This document shows, in pieces, positions 36,958 through 46,521 of a stretch of DNA of 64,000 bases (positions are counted from its first letter, which is position 1; each line of letters opens with the position of its first letter). The notes below the pieces were generated by a model. The model searched no databases. It saw nothing but the letters and a program-made list of their open reading frames with translations, and was not told the DNA's origin. The DNA is from Georgenia satyanarayanai (GTDB lineage Bacteria > Actinomycetota > Actinomycetes > Actinomycetales > Actinomycetaceae), in NCBI RefSeq assembly GCF_023715365.1, contig NZ_JAMBNZ010000009.1:62001-126000 (forward strand), written 5' to 3'. Made by a program: the position numbers and the translations under genes.

Positions 36958-37419
36958 GTGGCAGTCAAGATCCGTCTCAAGCGCATGGGCAAGATCCGCG
37001 CGCCGTACTACCGCGTCGTCATCATGGACGGTCGCAAGAAGCGTGATGGCCGGGCGATCGAGGAGATCGGCAAGTACCACCCGACCGAGGAGCCCTCGCT
37101 CATCGACATCGACTCCGAGCGCGCGCAGTACTGGCTCTCCGTGGGCGCCCAGCCCACCGAGCAGGTCGCCGCGCTGCTCAAGGTGACCGGCGACTGGCAG
37201 AAGTTCAAGGGCCTGCCGGGCGCCGAGGGCACCCTGCGCGTCAAGGGCGTCAGCGCCGAGGACGCCGCCGAGGCGCGCGCCGCCGCGGTCAAGGCCGCCG
37301 AGGACGAGGCCGAGAAGCGCAAGGCCAAGGCCTCCGAGGCCGCCGCCGCGGCCACCGAGGAGAAGGCGCCCTCGGACGCGCCCGCCGAGGAGCCCGCCGA
37401 CGAGACCAATGCTGGCTGA
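36958..37419 (+). CDS. rpsP: 30S ribosomal protein S16
   Basis: A 153-residue protein. Residues 1-80 are the conserved S16 fold ([20 protein letters not shown], then [17 protein letters not shown]). The rest is an actinobacterial Ala/Glu/Lys-rich C-terminal extension. The GTG follows CAGGAG at a spacing a little longer than usual. It starts the rpsP-khpA-rimM-trmD operon; its last codons overlap khpA by 11 bp. Confidence 0.97.
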   Translation: MAVKIRLKRMGKIRAPYYRVVIMDGRKKRDGRAIEEIGKYHPTEEPSLIDIDSERAQYWLSVGAQPTEQVAALLKVTGDWQKFKGLPGAEGTLRVKGVSAEDAAEARAAAVKAAEDEAEKRKAKASEAAAAATEEKAPSDAPAEEPADETNAG

Positions 37420-37645
37420 CGCCCTCGAGCACCTGGTGCGTGGCGTCGTCGACAACCCCGACGACGTCACCGTCACCTCCCGTTCGCTGCGTCGCGGTGA
37501 GCTGCTCGAGGTCCGGGTGCACCCCGACGACCTCGGCCGCGTCATCGGCCGGCAGGGGCGCACGGCGCGAGCCCTGCGCACCGTCGTCTCCGCGCTGTCC
37601 ACGCGCGGCCCGGTCCGCGTCGACGTCGTCGACACCGACCGCTGA
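37409..37645 (+). CDS. khpA: KH-domain RNA-binding protein KhpA
   Basis: A 78-residue single KH domain with the loop [15 protein letters not shown]. KhpA-type proteins bind RNA and act with KhpB/EloR in cell-wall control in Firmicutes. It always sits between rpsP and rimM in actinobacteria. Its ATG lies inside the end of rpsP, giving an 11-bp overlap and probable coupling. Confidence 0.95.
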   Translation: MLADALEHLVRGVVDNPDDVTVTSRSLRRGELLEVRVHPDDLGRVIGRQGRTARALRTVVSALSTRGPVRVDVVDTDR

Positions 37646-37653
37646 CCACGGAC

Positions 37654-37690
37654 GCGAGCCCTGGTTCACCCCCGGTGAGCCAGGGCTCGC
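37654..37690 (+). terminator. Strong hairpin between khpA and rimM
   Basis: A 17-bp stem (37654-37670 / 37674-37690, one G-U pair, three-base loop) starts 9 bp after the khpA stop and ends 30 bp before the rimM ATG. Only a weak T-rich stretch follows. It may attenuate transcription into rimM-trmD or protect the upstream mRNA. Confidence 0.65.
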
Positions 37691-37719
37691 GCTCGTTCTA
37701 TCCCGGAGGAGAGCTACAG

Positions 37720-38232
37720 ATGGAGCTGGTGGTCGCCCGCATCGGCGCACCCAACGGCCTGCACGGCCTGGTGCGCCTGGAGGTCCGGACCGACGACCCC
37801 GCCGGCCGCTTCGCCCCCGGGACGGTGCTCGCCACCGACCCGCCCGAGCGCGGCCCCCTCACCGTGGCCGCGAGCAGCGAGCGGCAGGGCTCGTGGTACG
37901 TCCGCTTCACCGAGGCCCCCGACCGCACCGGGGCCGAGGCGCTGCGCGGCACCCTCCTCCTCGCCCCTCCCGAGGAGGACCCGGAGGAGGACGCCTGGTA
38001 CCCCCACGAGCTCGTCGGGCTGCCCGTGGAGGACACCACCGGCCGCCACCTCGGCACGGTCGCGGGGATCGAGCGGCTGCCCGCCCAGGACCTCCTCGTC
38101 CTCACCGAGGAGGACGGCCGGCGCACCCTCGTTCCCTTCGTCGCCGAGATCGTCCCGCTCGTCGACGTTCCCGGACGCCGCGTGGTCCTCGACCCGCCCC
38201 GCGGGCTGCTCGCCGGCGACGACGAGGACTGA
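37720..38232 (+). CDS. rimM: Ribosome maturation factor RimM
   Basis: A 170-residue 16S rRNA processing factor that binds S19 in the 30S head. The N-terminal RimM domain ([19 protein letters not shown]) and the C-terminal PRC-barrel domain ([20 protein letters not shown], then [19 protein letters not shown]) are both complete. The ATG follows GGAGGAGAG. trmD starts 1 bp after the stop. Confidence 0.96.
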   Translation: MELVVARIGAPNGLHGLVRLEVRTDDPAGRFAPGTVLATDPPERGPLTVAASSERQGSWYVRFTEAPDRTGAEALRGTLLLAPPEEDPEEDAWYPHELVGLPVEDTTGRHLGTVAGIERLPAQDLLVLTEEDGRRTLVPFVAEIVPLVDVPGRRVVLDPPRGLLAGDDED

Positions 38233-38233
38233 C

Positions 38234-39547
38234 GTGCGCATCGACGTCCTGACGATCTTCCCCGACTACCTTGCGCCGCTCGAGCTCTCGCTCGTCGGCA
38301 AGGCGCGCCAGTCCGGGCTGCTCGACCTCGCCGTCCACGACCTGCGGGCGTGGACCACCGACCGGCACCGCACCGTCGACGACACCCCTTTCGGCGGGGG
38401 CGCCGGCATGGTCATGCGCCCCGACGTGTGGGGCACGGCCCTGGACGCCGTCCTCGAGGGCGACGCCGACGACGGCGGGACTGTGCTCCTCGTGCCGAGC
38501 CCTGCCGGGGAGGTCTTCACCCAGCGCACCGCCGAGGAGCTGGCGGGCGCGCGGCGCCTCGTCCTGGCCTGCGGCCGCTACGAGGGCATCGACGCCCGCG
38601 TGGCCGAGCACTACGCCTCCCGGCCGGGCGTCACCGTGCGCGAGGTGTCCATCGGGGACTACGTGCTCAACGGGGGAGAGGTGGCGGCGCTCGTCGTGGT
38701 CGAGGCCGTCGCGCGGCTGCTGCCCGGCGTCGTCGGCAACCCCGAGTCGCTCGTCGAGGAGTCCCACGGCGCCGCGGGGCTGCTCGAGTACCCCGTCTAC
38801 ACCAAGCCGCCCGCCTGGCGGGACCTGCCGGTCCCCGAGGTCCTCACCTCCGGGCACCACGCCAAAGTGACCCGCTGGCGCCGTGACCGCGCCCTGGAGC
38901 GCACCGCCGCCCGCCGCCCCGACCTCCTCGAGCGGCTCGCGCCCGAGGCGCTCGACCGCGAGGACCGCCGGGTCCTCGCCGGCCTCGGCTGGTACGTCGG
39001 TCCGGCCGGCCCCCGCCGCGCGCAGGTGCGCCTCGCCGGCCCCGACGACGCCGTCGCCCTGGCCGCGCTCGCCGCCCTTACCTTCCCGCTCGCCTGCCCG
39101 CCGTCGCTCGGCCCCGAGGCGATCGCCGCCCACGTCGCGACCCGGCTCGACGCCGACAACTTCGCCCGCTTCCTCACCGATCCCGCGCACCTTGTGCACG
39201 TCGCCGCCGACGAGGACACCGGCGCGCTGCTCGGCTACACGATGGTCGTCCTCGACTCCCCGGCCCCCGGCCGGGAGGAGAGCGAGGGCGTGGCCGAGCT
39301 GAGCAAGTGCTACGTCCACCCCGACGTCCACGGCAGGGGACTGGCCGGCCGGCTCGTCGCCGCCGCGACGGACGCTGCCGCGGAGCGTGGGGCCAGGGAG
39401 CTGTGGCTCGGGACGAACGCCGCCAACCGGCGGGCCCGGCGCTTCTACGAGCGCTGCGGGTTCGCCGTCGTCGGGAAGCGGACCTACGACGTCGGGGGCG
39501 TGCCCAACGACGACGTGGTGATGAGCACACCGGTTTCGGTGCCCTGA
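38234..39547 (+). CDS. trmD: tRNA (guanine-37-N1) methyltransferase TrmD fused to a GNAT acetyltransferase domain
   Basis: A 437-residue protein, well above the usual 230-280 for TrmD. Residues 1-255 carry TrmD landmarks: [51 protein letters not shown] and [12 protein letters not shown]. From about residue 268 a GNAT fold begins ([20 protein letters not shown]) with the acetyl-CoA loop [14 protein letters not shown] and the C-terminal [20 protein letters not shown]. There is no stop or frame change between the halves, and codon usage is uniform. TrmD makes m1G37 in tRNA. The role of the GNAT part is unknown; it may modify a protein or amine. Confidence 0.95.
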   Translation: MRIDVLTIFPDYLAPLELSLVGKARQSGLLDLAVHDLRAWTTDRHRTVDDTPFGGGAGMVMRPDVWGTALDAVLEGDADDGGTVLLVPSPAGEVFTQRTAEELAGARRLVLACGRYEGIDARVAEHYASRPGVTVREVSIGDYVLNGGEVAALVVVEAVARLLPGVVGNPESLVEESHGAAGLLEYPVYTKPPAWRDLPVPEVLTSGHHAKVTRWRRDRALERTAARRPDLLERLAPEALDREDRRVLAGLGWYVGPAGPRRAQVRLAGPDDAVALAALAALTFPLACPPSLGPEAIAAHVATRLDADNFARFLTDPAHLVHVAADEDTGALLGYTMVVLDSPAPGREESEGVAELSKCYVHPDVHGRGLAGRLVAAATDAAAERGARELWLGTNAANRRARRFYERCGFAVVGKRTYDVGGVPNDDVVMSTPVSVP

Positions 39548-39557
39548 CCCGCTGTGG

Positions 39558-39563
39558 CAAGAT
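39558..39563 (+). promoter_or_regulatory. Possible -10 of the rplS transcript
   Basis: CAAGAT lies 11 bp after the trmD stop and would give a leader of about 135 nt before rplS. No clear -35. The leader (39570-39703) contains GC-rich inverted segments that I could not assign to a known ribosomal-protein leader. Confidence 0.35.
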
Positions 39564-39703
39564 GGACCGGTCATGCGCTCACGGCGCGCGGTCTGCCTCA
39601 GGGGACCGGCGCATCCGGGCAGCGTGGCCACCATCAGATGTCGGCAGCGTCCGCTGCCACGAACAGCGCCGGTGACCTGTGGCACCAGCGGGAAGGCACA
39701 ACC

Positions 39704-40045
39704 ATGCAGACCCTCGACCACGTCGACGCAGCATCGCTGCGCGACGACATCCCCGACTTCCGGGCGGGCGACACCCTCAAGGTCCACGTCAAGGTCGTCG
39801 AGGGCAACCGCAGCCGTATCCAGATCTTCCAGGGATACGTCATGGCCCGCTCCGGCGCTGGGGTCCGCGAGACCTTCATCGTCCGCAAGGTGAGCTTCGG
39901 CGTCGGCGTCGAGCGCACCTTCCCGATCCACTCCCCGTCGATCGACAAGATCGAGGTCGTCTCCCGCGGCGCCGTCCGCCGGGCCAAGCTGTACTACATG
40001 CGCGGTCTGCAGGGGAAGAAGGCCAAGATCCGCGAGAAGCGCTGA
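39704..40045 (+). CDS. rplS: 50S ribosomal protein L19
   Basis: A 113-residue L19 with [40 protein letters not shown] and [13 protein letters not shown], ending in the basic [13 protein letters not shown]. The ATG follows GGGAAGG. A perfect terminator hairpin stands 20 bp after the stop. Confidence 0.98.
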   Translation: MQTLDHVDAASLRDDIPDFRAGDTLKVHVKVVEGNRSRIQIFQGYVMARSGAGVRETFIVRKVSFGVGVERTFPIHSPSIDKIEVVSRGAVRRAKLYYMRGLQGKKAKIREKR

Positions 40046-40064
40046 CTCGCGAGCACGTACCATC

Positions 40065-40105
40065 ACTTCTGCCCGGCTCGTCTCGAGCCGGGCAGAAGTT
40101 CTTTT
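40065..40105 (+). terminator. Rho-independent terminator after rplS
   Basis: A perfect 16-bp stem (40065-40080 / 40084-40099) with a TCT loop is followed by TTCTTTT. It ends the trmD/rplS transcript before lepB. Confidence 0.93.
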
Positions 40106-40127
40106 CCGACACAGGAGTGCGCAGGCC

Positions 40128-40889
40128 GTGACGAACGACGACGACGCACGGACCAGCGCCACGCGCCGCGACCGTGAGCAGCTGCGGTCCGAGGAGCCGG
40201 GCGACGCCGCCGGGCCGGCAGCCCGGCGCACGGGCGGCTGGCTGCGGGAGACCGCGATCGTCGTCGTGAGCGCGCTCGTCCTGTCCGTCCTCATCAAGAC
40301 CTTCCTCGTCCAGGCCTTCTTCATCCCCTCCGGCTCGATGGAGGACACCTTCGCCGTCGGGGACCGGGTGCTGGTGAGCAAGCTGGCGCCGGGGCCGCTG
40401 GACGTCAGCCGCGGCGACGTCGTCGTCTTCGTCGACCCAGGCGGCTGGCTCGAGCCCCAGCCCGACACCCGCAACCAGCTGCAGCGCGGCGTCGAGGAGG
40501 TCCTCACCTTCGTCGGCCTGCTTCCGCAGAACGCCGGTGAGCACCTCATCAAGCGGATCATCGGCCTGGGCGGGGACACCGTCGAGTGCTGCGACGCGGA
40601 CGGACGGATCACCGTCAACGGCGTCGGGATCGACGAGCCCTACCTCAAGCCGGGTGTCTCCCCGAGCGAGACCGAGTTCTCCGTCACCGTCCCCGAGAAC
40701 CACCTGTGGCTCATGGGCGACAACCGCTCCAACTCCCAGGACTCCCGCGCCCACCAGGGCGACCCGGGCGGTGGTGCCGTGCCGATGCGCAACGTCGTCG
40801 GCACCGCCGTGCTCATCCTGTGGCCCTTCGACAGCTGGACCGTGCTCCGCAACCCGGGCGACACCTTCGCCGAGGTGCCCGAGCCCTGA
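40128..40889 (+). CDS. lepB: Signal peptidase I
   Basis: A 253-residue membrane-bound serine/lysine protease that removes signal peptides. A cytoplasmic N-terminus of about 40 residues and one transmembrane helix ([19 protein letters not shown]) precede the catalytic domain. The nucleophile is Ser70 in [11 protein letters not shown] and the general base Lys142 in [12 protein letters not shown]. The box-E motif [12 protein letters not shown] is present. The GTG start lies downstream of ACAGGAG. There is no second TM, as in other Gram-positive enzymes. Confidence 0.96.
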   Translation: MTNDDDARTSATRRDREQLRSEEPGDAAGPAARRTGGWLRETAIVVVSALVLSVLIKTFLVQAFFIPSGSMEDTFAVGDRVLVSKLAPGPLDVSRGDVVVFVDPGGWLEPQPDTRNQLQRGVEEVLTFVGLLPQNAGEHLIKRIIGLGGDTVECCDADGRITVNGVGIDEPYLKPGVSPSETEFSVTVPENHLWLMGDNRSNSQDSRAHQGDPGGGAVPMRNVVGTAVLILWPFDSWTVLRNPGDTFAEVPEP

Positions 40890-40902
40890 CCGGGCCCGTG
40901 CC

Positions 40903-40908
40903 TACGAT
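40903..40908 (+). promoter_or_regulatory. rnhB: -10 element of a leaderless rnhB transcript
   Basis: TACGAT ends 6 nt before the GTG at 40915, without a ribosome-binding site between. Confidence 0.5.
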
Positions 40909-40914
40909 GGCTGC

Positions 40915-41688
40915 GTGCCTGTGAACCGCGCGCCCACCCGGCAGCTGGAGCGTGAGCTGCTCGACTCCGGCCACCGGCTCGTCGCCGGGATGGACGAGGT
41001 GGGGCGCGGCGCCCTCGCCGGGCCCGTGAGCGTGGGCGTGTGCCTCGTCGACGCGAGCACCGGGCGACTGCCCCGCGGGCTGCGCGACTCCAAGCTCCTC
41101 ACCGCCCCCGCCCGGGAGGCCCTGTGCGAGCCGGTGCGCCGCTGGTCGGTGGGCAGCGCCGTCGGGCACGCCGGGCCGGACGAGATCGACGCCCTCGGCA
41201 TCATCGCCGCGCTGCGGCTCGCCGGGACCCGGGCCCTGGTGACGCTCGCCGGGCAGGGGCTGGTGCCCGACGTCGTCGTCCTCGACGGGATCCACGACTG
41301 GCTCACCCCGCCCGACGACCTGTTCGGCGGCCTCGACCCCGAGCTGCCCGTCCTTGTCCCGCCGGTGCGGACCCAGGTCAAGGGCGACCTGCGGTGCGCC
41401 GTCATCGCGGGGGCGAGCGTGCTGGCCAAGTGCGAGCGCGACGGGATCATGGTCGGGCTGGCCGAGGAGCACCCCGCCTACGGCTGGGAGGCCAACAAGG
41501 GCTACTCCGCCCCCGGGCACCTCGCCGCACTGCGCGAGCTCGGGCCCACCGAGCTGCACCGCCGGTCCTGGCGTCTGCCGACGGCTCAGGAGCCCGCTCG
41601 GGAAGCCGCCGTCACCGAGGCAGCTGTGCGCGAGGCCACGCCCGTCCCGGTGCCCGCCGGTGCGGCGCTCCCTCGTCCCGGGGCATGA
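40915..41688 (+). CDS. rnhB: Ribonuclease HII
   Basis: A 257-residue endonuclease cutting RNA in RNA-DNA hybrids and at misincorporated ribonucleotides. The catalytic acids are in [14 protein letters not shown] (Asp, Glu), [11 protein letters not shown] (Asp) and the later [16 protein letters not shown] segment, and the tyrosine of the conserved GYSAPGH is present. The GTG at 40915 fits the leaderless promoter; GTG at 40921 is an alternative. About 35 low-complexity residues extend the C-terminus. Confidence 0.95.
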   Translation: MPVNRAPTRQLERELLDSGHRLVAGMDEVGRGALAGPVSVGVCLVDASTGRLPRGLRDSKLLTAPAREALCEPVRRWSVGSAVGHAGPDEIDALGIIAALRLAGTRALVTLAGQGLVPDVVVLDGIHDWLTPPDDLFGGLDPELPVLVPPVRTQVKGDLRCAVIAGASVLAKCERDGIMVGLAEEHPAYGWEANKGYSAPGHLAALRELGPTELHRRSWRLPTAQEPAREAAVTEAAVREATPVPVPAGAALPRPGA

Positions 41689-41695
41689 TGGGGAC

Positions 41696-42001
41696 GTGAG
41701 TGCTGAGGACCTGGAGAACTACGAGGCCGATCTCGAGCTCGGCCTGTACCGCGAGTACCGGGACGTCGTCGGGCTCTTCTCCTACGTCGTGGAGACGGAG
41801 CGTCGCTTCTACCTCGCCAACGAGGTGGACCTGCAGGTGCGCTCGGCGGGCGGCGAGGTGTTCTTCGAGCTGACCCTCGGGGACGCGTGGGTGTGGGACG
41901 TCTACCGGTCCGCGCGCTTCGTGCGCTCGGTGCGGGTGGTGACGTTCAAGGACGTCAACGTCGAGGAGCTGCCGCGGGCGGAGCTCAACCTCCCGTCCTG
42001 A
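41696..42001 (+). CDS. DUF2469 family protein
   Basis: A 101-residue protein matching the very conserved actinobacterial DUF2469 family (LYREYRDVVGLFSYVVETER, AWVWDVYRSARFVRSVRVV, FKDVNVEELP). It normally stands between rnhB and yraN, as here. The function is unknown. CATGAT ends 6 nt before the GTG, so it may be leaderless. No membrane segment or signal peptide. Confidence 0.93.
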   Translation: MSAEDLENYEADLELGLYREYRDVVGLFSYVVETERRFYLANEVDLQVRSAGGEVFFELTLGDAWVWDVYRSARFVRSVRVVTFKDVNVEELPRAELNLPS

Positions 42002-42110
42002 GGCCCTTGCCCCACAGGGCGGGCTCGCGCTGAAGCTGTCCACCGGTCGGTGACCGTGCCCGGACCCGCCCGGGCGGCGTCGGCGACGCTGGTCGCGGAG
42101 GTGGTGCCCC

Positions 42111-42473
42111 GTGGCCGCAAAGGACGAGCTCGGCGCCCGTGGCGAGCGCATCGCCGCAGCGATGCTCCGTGAGGACGGCTACGAGATCCTCGACCGCAAC
42201 TGGCGCTGCCGCGAGGGCGAGATCGACATCGTCGCCCGGGACCCGCGCTCCGACGCCATCGCCTTCGTCGAGGTCAAGACCCGCAGCGGTACTGGCTTCG
42301 GCCACCCTTCCGAGGCTGTGGGCGCCGTCAAGCTCGAGCGGCTGCGGCGGCTGGCCGGGCGCTGGTTGAGCGAGCACGGCACGCGCGCCGCCGAGGTGCG
42401 CATCGATGTCGTCGCGGTGCTGCGCCGCCACGGGCGCCCCGCGCTCGTCGAGCACCTGCGGGCGGTGGGCTGA
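42111..42473 (+). CDS. yraN: YraN/UPF0102 family nuclease-like protein
   Basis: A 120-residue protein with the endonuclease-like fold: LGARGERIAAAMLREDGYEI, then NWRCREGEIDIVARD and FVEVKTRSG, which supply the Glu, Asp, Glu and Lys of a PD-(D/E)XK-like site. It is proposed to act in DNA recombination or repair; its exact role is not established. The GTG start follows a weak GCGGAGG. The comM gene starts 1 bp after its stop. Confidence 0.93.
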   Translation: MAAKDELGARGERIAAAMLREDGYEILDRNWRCREGEIDIVARDPRSDAIAFVEVKTRSGTGFGHPSEAVGAVKLERLRRLAGRWLSEHGTRAAEVRIDVVAVLRRHGRPALVEHLRAVG

Positions 42474-42474
42474 G

Positions 42475-44010
42475 GTGGGCCTGGCACGGACGTGGTCGGT
42501 GGCGCTCGTGGGCGTGGAGGGCCACCTCGTCCAGGTCGAGGCGCACGCGGCGAGCGGGCTGCCGGCCTTCATCCTCGTCGGGCTGCCCGACGCGTCGCTG
42601 TCCGAGGCACGCGAGCGCGTCCGCGCCGCGGTGACGTCCTGCGGGCTGCCCTGGGACGCGCGGCGGCGCACCGTCAACCTCTCCCCGGCGTCGCTGCCCA
42701 AGGCGGGCTCCGCCTTCGACCTCGCCATCGCGGTCGCCTGCCTGGGGGCGGACGGCCTGCCCGACGCCGGACGGGCCGGGAGGGCGGTCCACCTCGGCGA
42801 GCTCGGGCTGGACGGACGCGTCCACCCGGTGCGCGGGGTGCTGCCCGCGGTGGCCGCCGCCGTCGCCGCCGGCCGGCCCGACGTCGTCGTGCCCGCCGGC
42901 AATCTCGCCGAGGCACGGCTCGTCCCCGGTGCACGGGTGCGCGGGGTCCAGCACCTCACCGAGCTCGCGCGCGAGTACGGCGCGGACGTGAGCGTGCCGG
43001 TGCCCGAGCCGCTGCCGGTGCCGGCGCCGCCGGCGGCGCGGACGCCCCCGGACCTCGCGGAGGTCATCGGGCAGGACGAGGCACGCTTCGCCCTCGAGGT
43101 TGCCGCCGCCGGGGGCCACCACCTCCTCATGGTCGGGCCGCCTGGAGCGGGCAAGACGATGCTCGCCGCGCGCCTGCCCGGTCTGCTGCCCGACCTCGAG
43201 GACGCCGACGCCCTGGAGGTGACGGCGATCCACTCGGTGGCCGGCACCTTCGACGCCGGTGGGGGACTGTTGCGACGCCCGCCCTTCGAGGACCCCCACC
43301 ACACGGCCACGGCCCAGGCCATCGTCGGAGGCGGGTCCGGGGTGCCGCGTCCCGGCGCCGCCTCCCGCGCCCACCGCGGCGTGCTCCTGCTCGACGAGGC
43401 CCCGGAGTTCGCGCGGCGGGTGCTCGACTCGCTGCGCCAGCCGCTCGAGCACGGGGAGATCGTCGTCCACCGCGCCCGTGGCGCCGCGCGCTACCCGGCC
43501 CGCTTCCAGCTCGTCCTCGCCGCCAACCCCTGCCCCTGCGGCAAGGCGACGGGCAAAGGCCTGGCGTGCACGTGCACGCCCCTGGAGCGGCGCCGGTACC
43601 TCGCCCGCCTGTCCGGGCCCCTGCTCGACCGCGTCGACCTCCAGATCGACGTCCCCGCGGTCACCCGCGCCTCCGCCGCGCTCGGCTCGGAGGGGGAGAG
43701 CAGCCGGGTCGTGTCCGCGCGGGTCGCCGCGGCGCGTGCGGCCCAGCACCGGCGGCTGGCGGGCACCCCGTGGCAGAGCAACGCCGAGGTTCCCGGAGCG
43801 TGGCTGCGCGCCCCGGAGCAGGGGCTGGGGACGCGGCCGCGTGCCGTGCTCGAGCGGGCCCTCGACTCCGGGACGCTGAGCCTGCGGGGGATGGACCGCG
43901 TGCTCAAGATCGCCTGGACGCTCGCCGACCTCTCCGAGCGTCCCCACCCCGACCTCGACGACGTCGGGGCCGCCATGAGCCTGCGCATCAGAGGAGGCAC
44001 CGGTGCCTGA
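42475..44010 (+). CDS. comM: YifB/ComM family Mg-chelatase-like AAA+ ATPase
   Basis: A 511-residue protein. The N-terminal Lon-protease-like fold domain (residues 1-170, HAASGLPAFILVGLPDASLSE) precedes the AAA+ core with GPPGAGKTMLAARLPG, Walker B GVLLLDEAPEF, and the zinc-like cysteine cluster ANPCPCGKATG with CTCTPLE. A C-terminal Mg-chelatase domain (GTLSLRGMDRVLKIAWTLAD) ends the protein. In Gram-negatives ComM is a branch-migration helicase for natural transformation. It overlaps dprA by 8 bp. Confidence 0.94.
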   Translation: MGLARTWSVALVGVEGHLVQVEAHAASGLPAFILVGLPDASLSEARERVRAAVTSCGLPWDARRRTVNLSPASLPKAGSAFDLAIAVACLGADGLPDAGRAGRAVHLGELGLDGRVHPVRGVLPAVAAAVAAGRPDVVVPAGNLAEARLVPGARVRGVQHLTELAREYGADVSVPVPEPLPVPAPPAARTPPDLAEVIGQDEARFALEVAAAGGHHLLMVGPPGAGKTMLAARLPGLLPDLEDADALEVTAIHSVAGTFDAGGGLLRRPPFEDPHHTATAQAIVGGGSGVPRPGAASRAHRGVLLLDEAPEFARRVLDSLRQPLEHGEIVVHRARGAARYPARFQLVLAANPCPCGKATGKGLACTCTPLERRRYLARLSGPLLDRVDLQIDVPAVTRASAALGSEGESSRVVSARVAAARAAQHRRLAGTPWQSNAEVPGAWLRAPEQGLGTRPRAVLERALDSGTLSLRGMDRVLKIAWTLADLSERPHPDLDDVGAAMSLRIRGGTGA

Positions 44011-45190
44011 CCTGCCCTTCGACACCACCGACCAGCGACTGGCCGCGGCCGCGTGGACACGCGTCGCCGAGCCCGGTGACCGCGCCGCCGGTGTGCTGCG
44101 CGCCCGCCTTGGGGCGGGCGCAGCACTCGAGTGGCTGTGCCACGTCCGGCGCGCCGGCTCGAGCTCGGTCCTCCCACCCGGCGGGGTCCTCGTGGACGAC
44201 GCCGTCGCCGCCGATGACTGGCGCAAGGCCGTGGGCCGGTGGGTCCCGCGCCTCGACGACCTCGACATCCGGCGCGAGCTGAGCATGCTCGACGCCCTCG
44301 GCGGTCGTCTCCTCCTGCCGGGTGACGAGGAGTGGCCGACCGTGTTCGGGGACCTCGCCGAGCGGGCGCCGGCGGCACTCTGGGTGCGCGGCAACGGCCG
44401 CCTGGACCTGCCGCGCCCGGCCGTGGCGATCGTCGGGATGCGCGCGAGCACCCGGTACGGGGAGACCCTTGCCGCGCAGATGGCCATCGAGCTCGCCGAG
44501 CGGGGCGTCGTCGTCGTGTCCGGTGGCGCCTACGGGATCGACGCCGCTGCCCACCGCGGCGCGCTCAGCGCCGACGGCCTCACGTGGGCGGTGCTCGCCG
44601 GGGGAGTGGACCGTCTCTACCCGGCCGGCAACACCCGCCTGCTCGAGACGATCATGGACGAGGGCGTCGTCCTGGCCGAGCCGGCACCCGGCTCGTCGCC
44701 CGGCCGCCACCGCTTCCTCGAGCGCAACCGCCTGATCGCCGCCCTCGGCCGGGTGTGCGTCGTCGTCGAGGCCGGGTGGCGCTCGGGCGCCCTCAACACC
44801 GCCCGGCACGCCGAGGACCTCCTGCGTCCGGTGGCCGCGGTGCCGGGGCCGGTGACCTCGATGGCCTCGGCGGGCTGCCACCGCCTCCTGCGGGACCACG
44901 GCGCGGTGTGCGTCACCGACGCCGCGGACGTCCTCGAGCTACTCGCACCCAGCGGTGAGGACCTCGCGCCGGACCGGCCCGTGCAGCCCGGCCTGCTCGA
45001 CGGGCTCGACCCCCTCGGCTCCCGGGTGCTCGACGCCCTGCCGGCGAGGTCCGCCGCGAGCCTGGCCAGCCTCGCGCGGGCGGCCGGACTGAGCGAGCGG
45101 GAGGTGCGGGCCGGTGTGGGGCGGCTCGAGCTGAGCGGCCACGCCCAGCGCAGCGGCAGCGGCTGGCGCCGCACCCCGAGGCTGACGTGA
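44003..45190 (+). CDS. dprA: DNA-processing protein DprA
   Basis: A 395-residue protein that loads RecA on incoming single-stranded DNA. The Rossmann-like core includes VAIVGMRASTRYGE, VVVSGGAYGIDAAAHRGAL, AGGVDRLYPAGN, and FLERNRLIAALGRVCVVVEA. A C-terminal winged-helix domain (SLASLARAAGLSEREVRAGV) is present. The GTG start lies inside the end of comM. Together with comM it suggests a retained DNA-uptake-related module. Confidence 0.95.
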   Translation: MPDLPFDTTDQRLAAAAWTRVAEPGDRAAGVLRARLGAGAALEWLCHVRRAGSSSVLPPGGVLVDDAVAADDWRKAVGRWVPRLDDLDIRRELSMLDALGGRLLLPGDEEWPTVFGDLAERAPAALWVRGNGRLDLPRPAVAIVGMRASTRYGETLAAQMAIELAERGVVVVSGGAYGIDAAAHRGALSADGLTWAVLAGGVDRLYPAGNTRLLETIMDEGVVLAEPAPGSSPGRHRFLERNRLIAALGRVCVVVEAGWRSGALNTARHAEDLLRPVAAVPGPVTSMASAGCHRLLRDHGAVCVTDAADVLELLAPSGEDLAPDRPVQPGLLDGLDPLGSRVLDALPARSAASLASLARAAGLSEREVRAGVGRLELSGHAQRSGSGWRRTPRLT

Positions 45191-45216
45191 GCCACGTCAC
45201 AGTGAGGTAACGTGGC
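45191..45216. promoter_or_regulatory. Inverted repeat overlapping the fdhA promoter
   Basis: GCCACGT (45191-45197) and ACGTGGC (45210-45216) form a perfect inverted repeat with a 12-nt spacer. A -10-like TAACGT (45208-45213) overlaps the second arm. The site lies 83 bp before fdhA and is a candidate operator. Confidence 0.55.
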
Positions 45217-45298
45217 AGGGCGACGATGTCGTCGTCGTACCGGCCACACCGACGCGACGAGGCGCCCGCGGGCCGGCTCAGCAGAGGAGGGCAAGAAC

Positions 45299-46504
45299 AT
45301 GGCAGGAAATCGCGCAGTCGCCTACAAGGGCACCGGTCAGGTGGAGATCATCGACACGGACTACCCGACCTTCGAGCTCAAGGACGGGCCGGGGGTCAAC
45401 CCGGCGAACGTGGGACGCCAGGTGCACCACGGCGTCATCCTCAAGACCGTCGCGACGAACATCTGCGGCTCGGACCAGCACATGGTCCGGGGGCGCACCA
45501 CGGCGCCGGCGGACCTCGTCCTCGGCCACGAGATCACCGGTGAGGTCGTCGAGGTCGGACGGGACGTGGAGTTCGTCAAGAAGGGCGACCTCGTCTCCGT
45601 GCCCTTCAACATCTCCTGCGGCCGCTGCGTCAACTGCAAGAAGCGGCGCACCGAGATCTGTCTCAACGTCAACCCCGACCGGCCCGGCAGCGCCTACGGC
45701 TACGTCGACATGGGTGGCTGGGTCGGCGGGCAGGCCGAGTACGTGCTCGTCCCCTACGCGGACTGGAACGCCCTCGTCTTCCCGGACAAGGCGCAGGCGA
45801 TGGAGAAGATCCTCGACCTCACCATGCTCTCCGACATCCTGCCGACCGGGTACCACGGTGCGGTGAGCGCGAAGGTCGGGACGGGCTCAACCGTCTACAT
45901 CGCCGGAGCGGGACCGGTCGGGCTCGCGGCCGCCGCCTCGGCGCAGCTGCTCGGCGCGGCCGTCGTCGTCGTCGGTGACTTCAACACCGAGCGCCTCGCC
46001 CAGGCGCGCAGCTTCGGCTGCGAGACGATCGACCTTAGCAAGGGGCAGCCGCACGAGCAGATCGAGGACCTGCTCAAGGTGCCCGAGGTCGACGCGGCCG
46101 TCGACGCCGTCGGCTTCGAGGCGATGGGTCACGGTGGCAAGGAGGCCCCGGCGACGGTGCTCAACAGCGTGATGAGCATCGTGTCTGCGGGCGCGTCGGT
46201 CGGCATCCCCGGTCTCTACGTCACCGGTGACCCGGGCGGCATCGACGAGGCGGCCCAGCGTGGCGCCCTGTCGATGGACTTCGGGACCGGCTGGGCGAAG
46301 GCACTCACCTTCGTCACGGGGCAGACCCCGGTGATGAAGTACCACCGCGGCCTCATGCAGGCGATCCTCAACGACAAGATCCACATCGCCAAGGCCGTCA
46401 ACGCGGAGGTCATCAGCCTCGACGACGCACCCCGCGGGTACGAGGAGTTCGACAAGGGCGCGGCGAAGAAGTACGTCATCGACGCCCACGGCTCGATCCG
46501 CTGA
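45299..46504 (+). CDS. fdhA: Glutathione-independent formaldehyde dehydrogenase (FdhA type)
   Basis: A 401-residue zinc-dependent medium-chain dehydrogenase closely resembling the Pseudomonas putida enzyme, which oxidises formaldehyde with a tightly bound NAD and no thiol cofactor. Visible features: [14 protein letters not shown] (catalytic zinc Cys), [10 protein letters not shown], structural-zinc cysteines in [50 protein letters not shown], and the dinucleotide fold [14 protein letters not shown]. The ATG follows AGAGGAGGG. It stands alone between dprA and xerC, which are adjacent in many relatives. Confidence 0.93.
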   Translation: MAGNRAVAYKGTGQVEIIDTDYPTFELKDGPGVNPANVGRQVHHGVILKTVATNICGSDQHMVRGRTTAPADLVLGHEITGEVVEVGRDVEFVKKGDLVSVPFNISCGRCVNCKKRRTEICLNVNPDRPGSAYGYVDMGGWVGGQAEYVLVPYADWNALVFPDKAQAMEKILDLTMLSDILPTGYHGAVSAKVGTGSTVYIAGAGPVGLAAAASAQLLGAAVVVVGDFNTERLAQARSFGCETIDLSKGQPHEQIEDLLKVPEVDAAVDAVGFEAMGHGGKEAPATVLNSVMSIVSAGASVGIPGLYVTGDPGGIDEAAQRGALSMDFGTGWAKALTFVTGQTPVMKYHRGLMQAILNDKIHIAKAVNAEVISLDDAPRGYEEFDKGAAKKYVIDAHGSIR

Positions 46505-46521
46505 GACCGACGCGCCTGGCG

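Noticed and set aside
39570-39703. Ribosomal-protein L19 leader regulatory RNA
   Set aside because: The leader has GC-rich inverted segments, but I could not match it to the Firmicutes L19 leader, so it was not called.
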